Of a stretch of DNA of 5,820 nucleotides, positions 5,333 to 5,820 are shown piece after piece. Under the pieces are notes generated by a model. The model ran no database searches, was not told where the DNA came from, and worked only from the letters and a program-made list of their open reading frames with translations. Every line of letters starts with the position of its first letter. Within the stretch, counting starts at the first letter, position 1. Origin of the DNA: an uncultured Lachnospiraceae bacterium. GTDB lineage: Bacteria > Bacillota > Clostridia > Lachnospirales > Lachnospiraceae. The DNA is taken from NCBI GenBank assembly GCA_934338765.1, contig CAKRHL010000146.1, positions 1 through 5,820 of the forward strand. The letters run 5' to 3'. The translations under genes were made by a program, and so were the position numbers.

Positions 5333-5800
5333 TTATCCTTCAATGGTAATGCATTTCTTATTTTCTGCCGATTGCCCATCTTTCTTCGGAACCTTCAACT
5401 GCAAAATACCATTTTCAAATTTCGCAGAAATCTCATCCTCTGTAATATCTTCACCAACATAAAAACTTCTGCTCATACTGCCAGCATAACGTTCCTTACG
5501 GATATACTTCCCGTTTTTCTTTTCCTTGGTATCCTTGTCCAGTCCCTTGGCTGCTGAAATTACAATACATCCATCCTTCAGCTGTGCTGTAATCTCATCT
5601 TTCTTAAAACCAGGCAGATCAATATCTATCTCATATGTATCGTCCATCTCCCGGACATCCGTCTTCATCAGATTCTTTGCATGTTTTCCGTACAATGCTT
5701 TCTTTGCCGGATACATTGCCTTTTCAAAATCCTTCTCAAACGGAAAATCCTCCATCCAGTCATCAAATAAATTTTCTCCAAAAATACTAGGTCTTAACAT
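5333..5800 (-). CDS. Hsp20 / alpha-crystallin family small heat-shock protein, 155 residues
   Basis: This is an ATP-independent holdase chaperone that binds unfolding proteins as oligomers in the cytoplasm. The N-terminal arm (MLRPSIFGENLFDDWMEDFPF) is of the clostridial Hsp18 type. The alpha-crystallin domain spans about residues 44-140, with LPGF at 62-65, ERYAGSMSRSFYV at 103-115, and the family signature AKFENGILQLKVPKK at 126-140. The C-terminal extension carries the oligomerisation I-x-I motif ITI at 151-153. Length and all motifs are normal, so the gene looks intact. The start at 5800 has AAAGGAG at 5810-5816 (9-nt spacer). The promoter and any heat-shock operator lie beyond base 5820 and cannot be judged. 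The gene is closed by a strong terminator and is transcribed separately from its downstream neighbours. Confidence 0.96.
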   Translation of the reverse strand: MLRPSIFGENLFDDWMEDFPFEKDFEKAMYPAKKALYGKHAKNLMKTDVREMDDTYEIDIDLPGFKKDEITAQLKDGCIVISAAKGLDKDTKEKKNGKYIRKERYAGSMSRSFYVGEDITEDEISAKFENGILQLKVPKKDGQSAENKKCITIEG

Positions 5801-5820
5801 AAGTCATTACTCCTTTCCTT

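Noticed and set aside
5189..5557. Plus-strand 122-codon open frame across the Hsp20 gene and its terminator
   Set aside because: It crosses the 14-bp terminator hairpin and is antisense to Hsp20. The hydrophobic appearance comes from reading antisense DNA.

Overview
The window looks like a chromosomal segment of an anaerobic Bacillota, most likely Lachnospiraceae (Clostridia). This rests on strong AGGAGG-type ribosome binding sites, moderate GC, and protein types I recognise from that group: a roughly 740-residue FtsA-like ATPase, a YycJ/WalJ hydrolase, a UPF0237/UPF0210 gene pair and a small secreted lysine-rich protein. The assignment is by recall, not by a search. No mobile element, CRISPR array, tRNA or rRNA is visible.

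All six genes lie on the minus strand, so transcription runs from high to low coordinates. (1) 5800-5333 is a complete Hsp20 small heat-shock protein ending in a very strong 14-bp terminator hairpin. (2) 5082-4528 is a 184-residue secreted lysine-rich protein with its own near-consensus promoter (5175-5203) and a terminator at 4441-4469. (3) 4347-2125 is an FtsA-like actin-fold ATPase, read from an excellent extended -10 promoter (4402-4431). After a 21-bp gap it is followed by the metallo-beta-lactamase-fold nuclease YycJ/WalJ (2103-1246), so the two form an operon. (4) 1121-849 is an ACT-domain protein (UPF0237), followed by a UPF0210/DUF711 'PFL family' protein (741 to beyond base 1, C-terminus cut off by the window edge). 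Two perfect hairpins sit in the gap between these last two genes.

The FtsA-like/WalJ pair is the most interesting part. The FtsA-like protein carries a C-terminal half that I read as about three tandem ThiS/MoaD-like beta-grasp modules, in place of the usual FtsA membrane-targeting helix. WalJ ends in a peptide that fits the beta sliding-clamp binding consensus. The two neighbouring genes also share a 23-nt segment with one mismatch, encoding the same eight residues PFDLSVAK. Together these suggest, as inference only, a link between a cell-division ATPase and a replication or mismatch-repair nuclease.

No stretch longer than 300 bases lacks a gene. The largest gaps, 5083-5332 and 4348-4527, are filled by the promoters and terminators listed.
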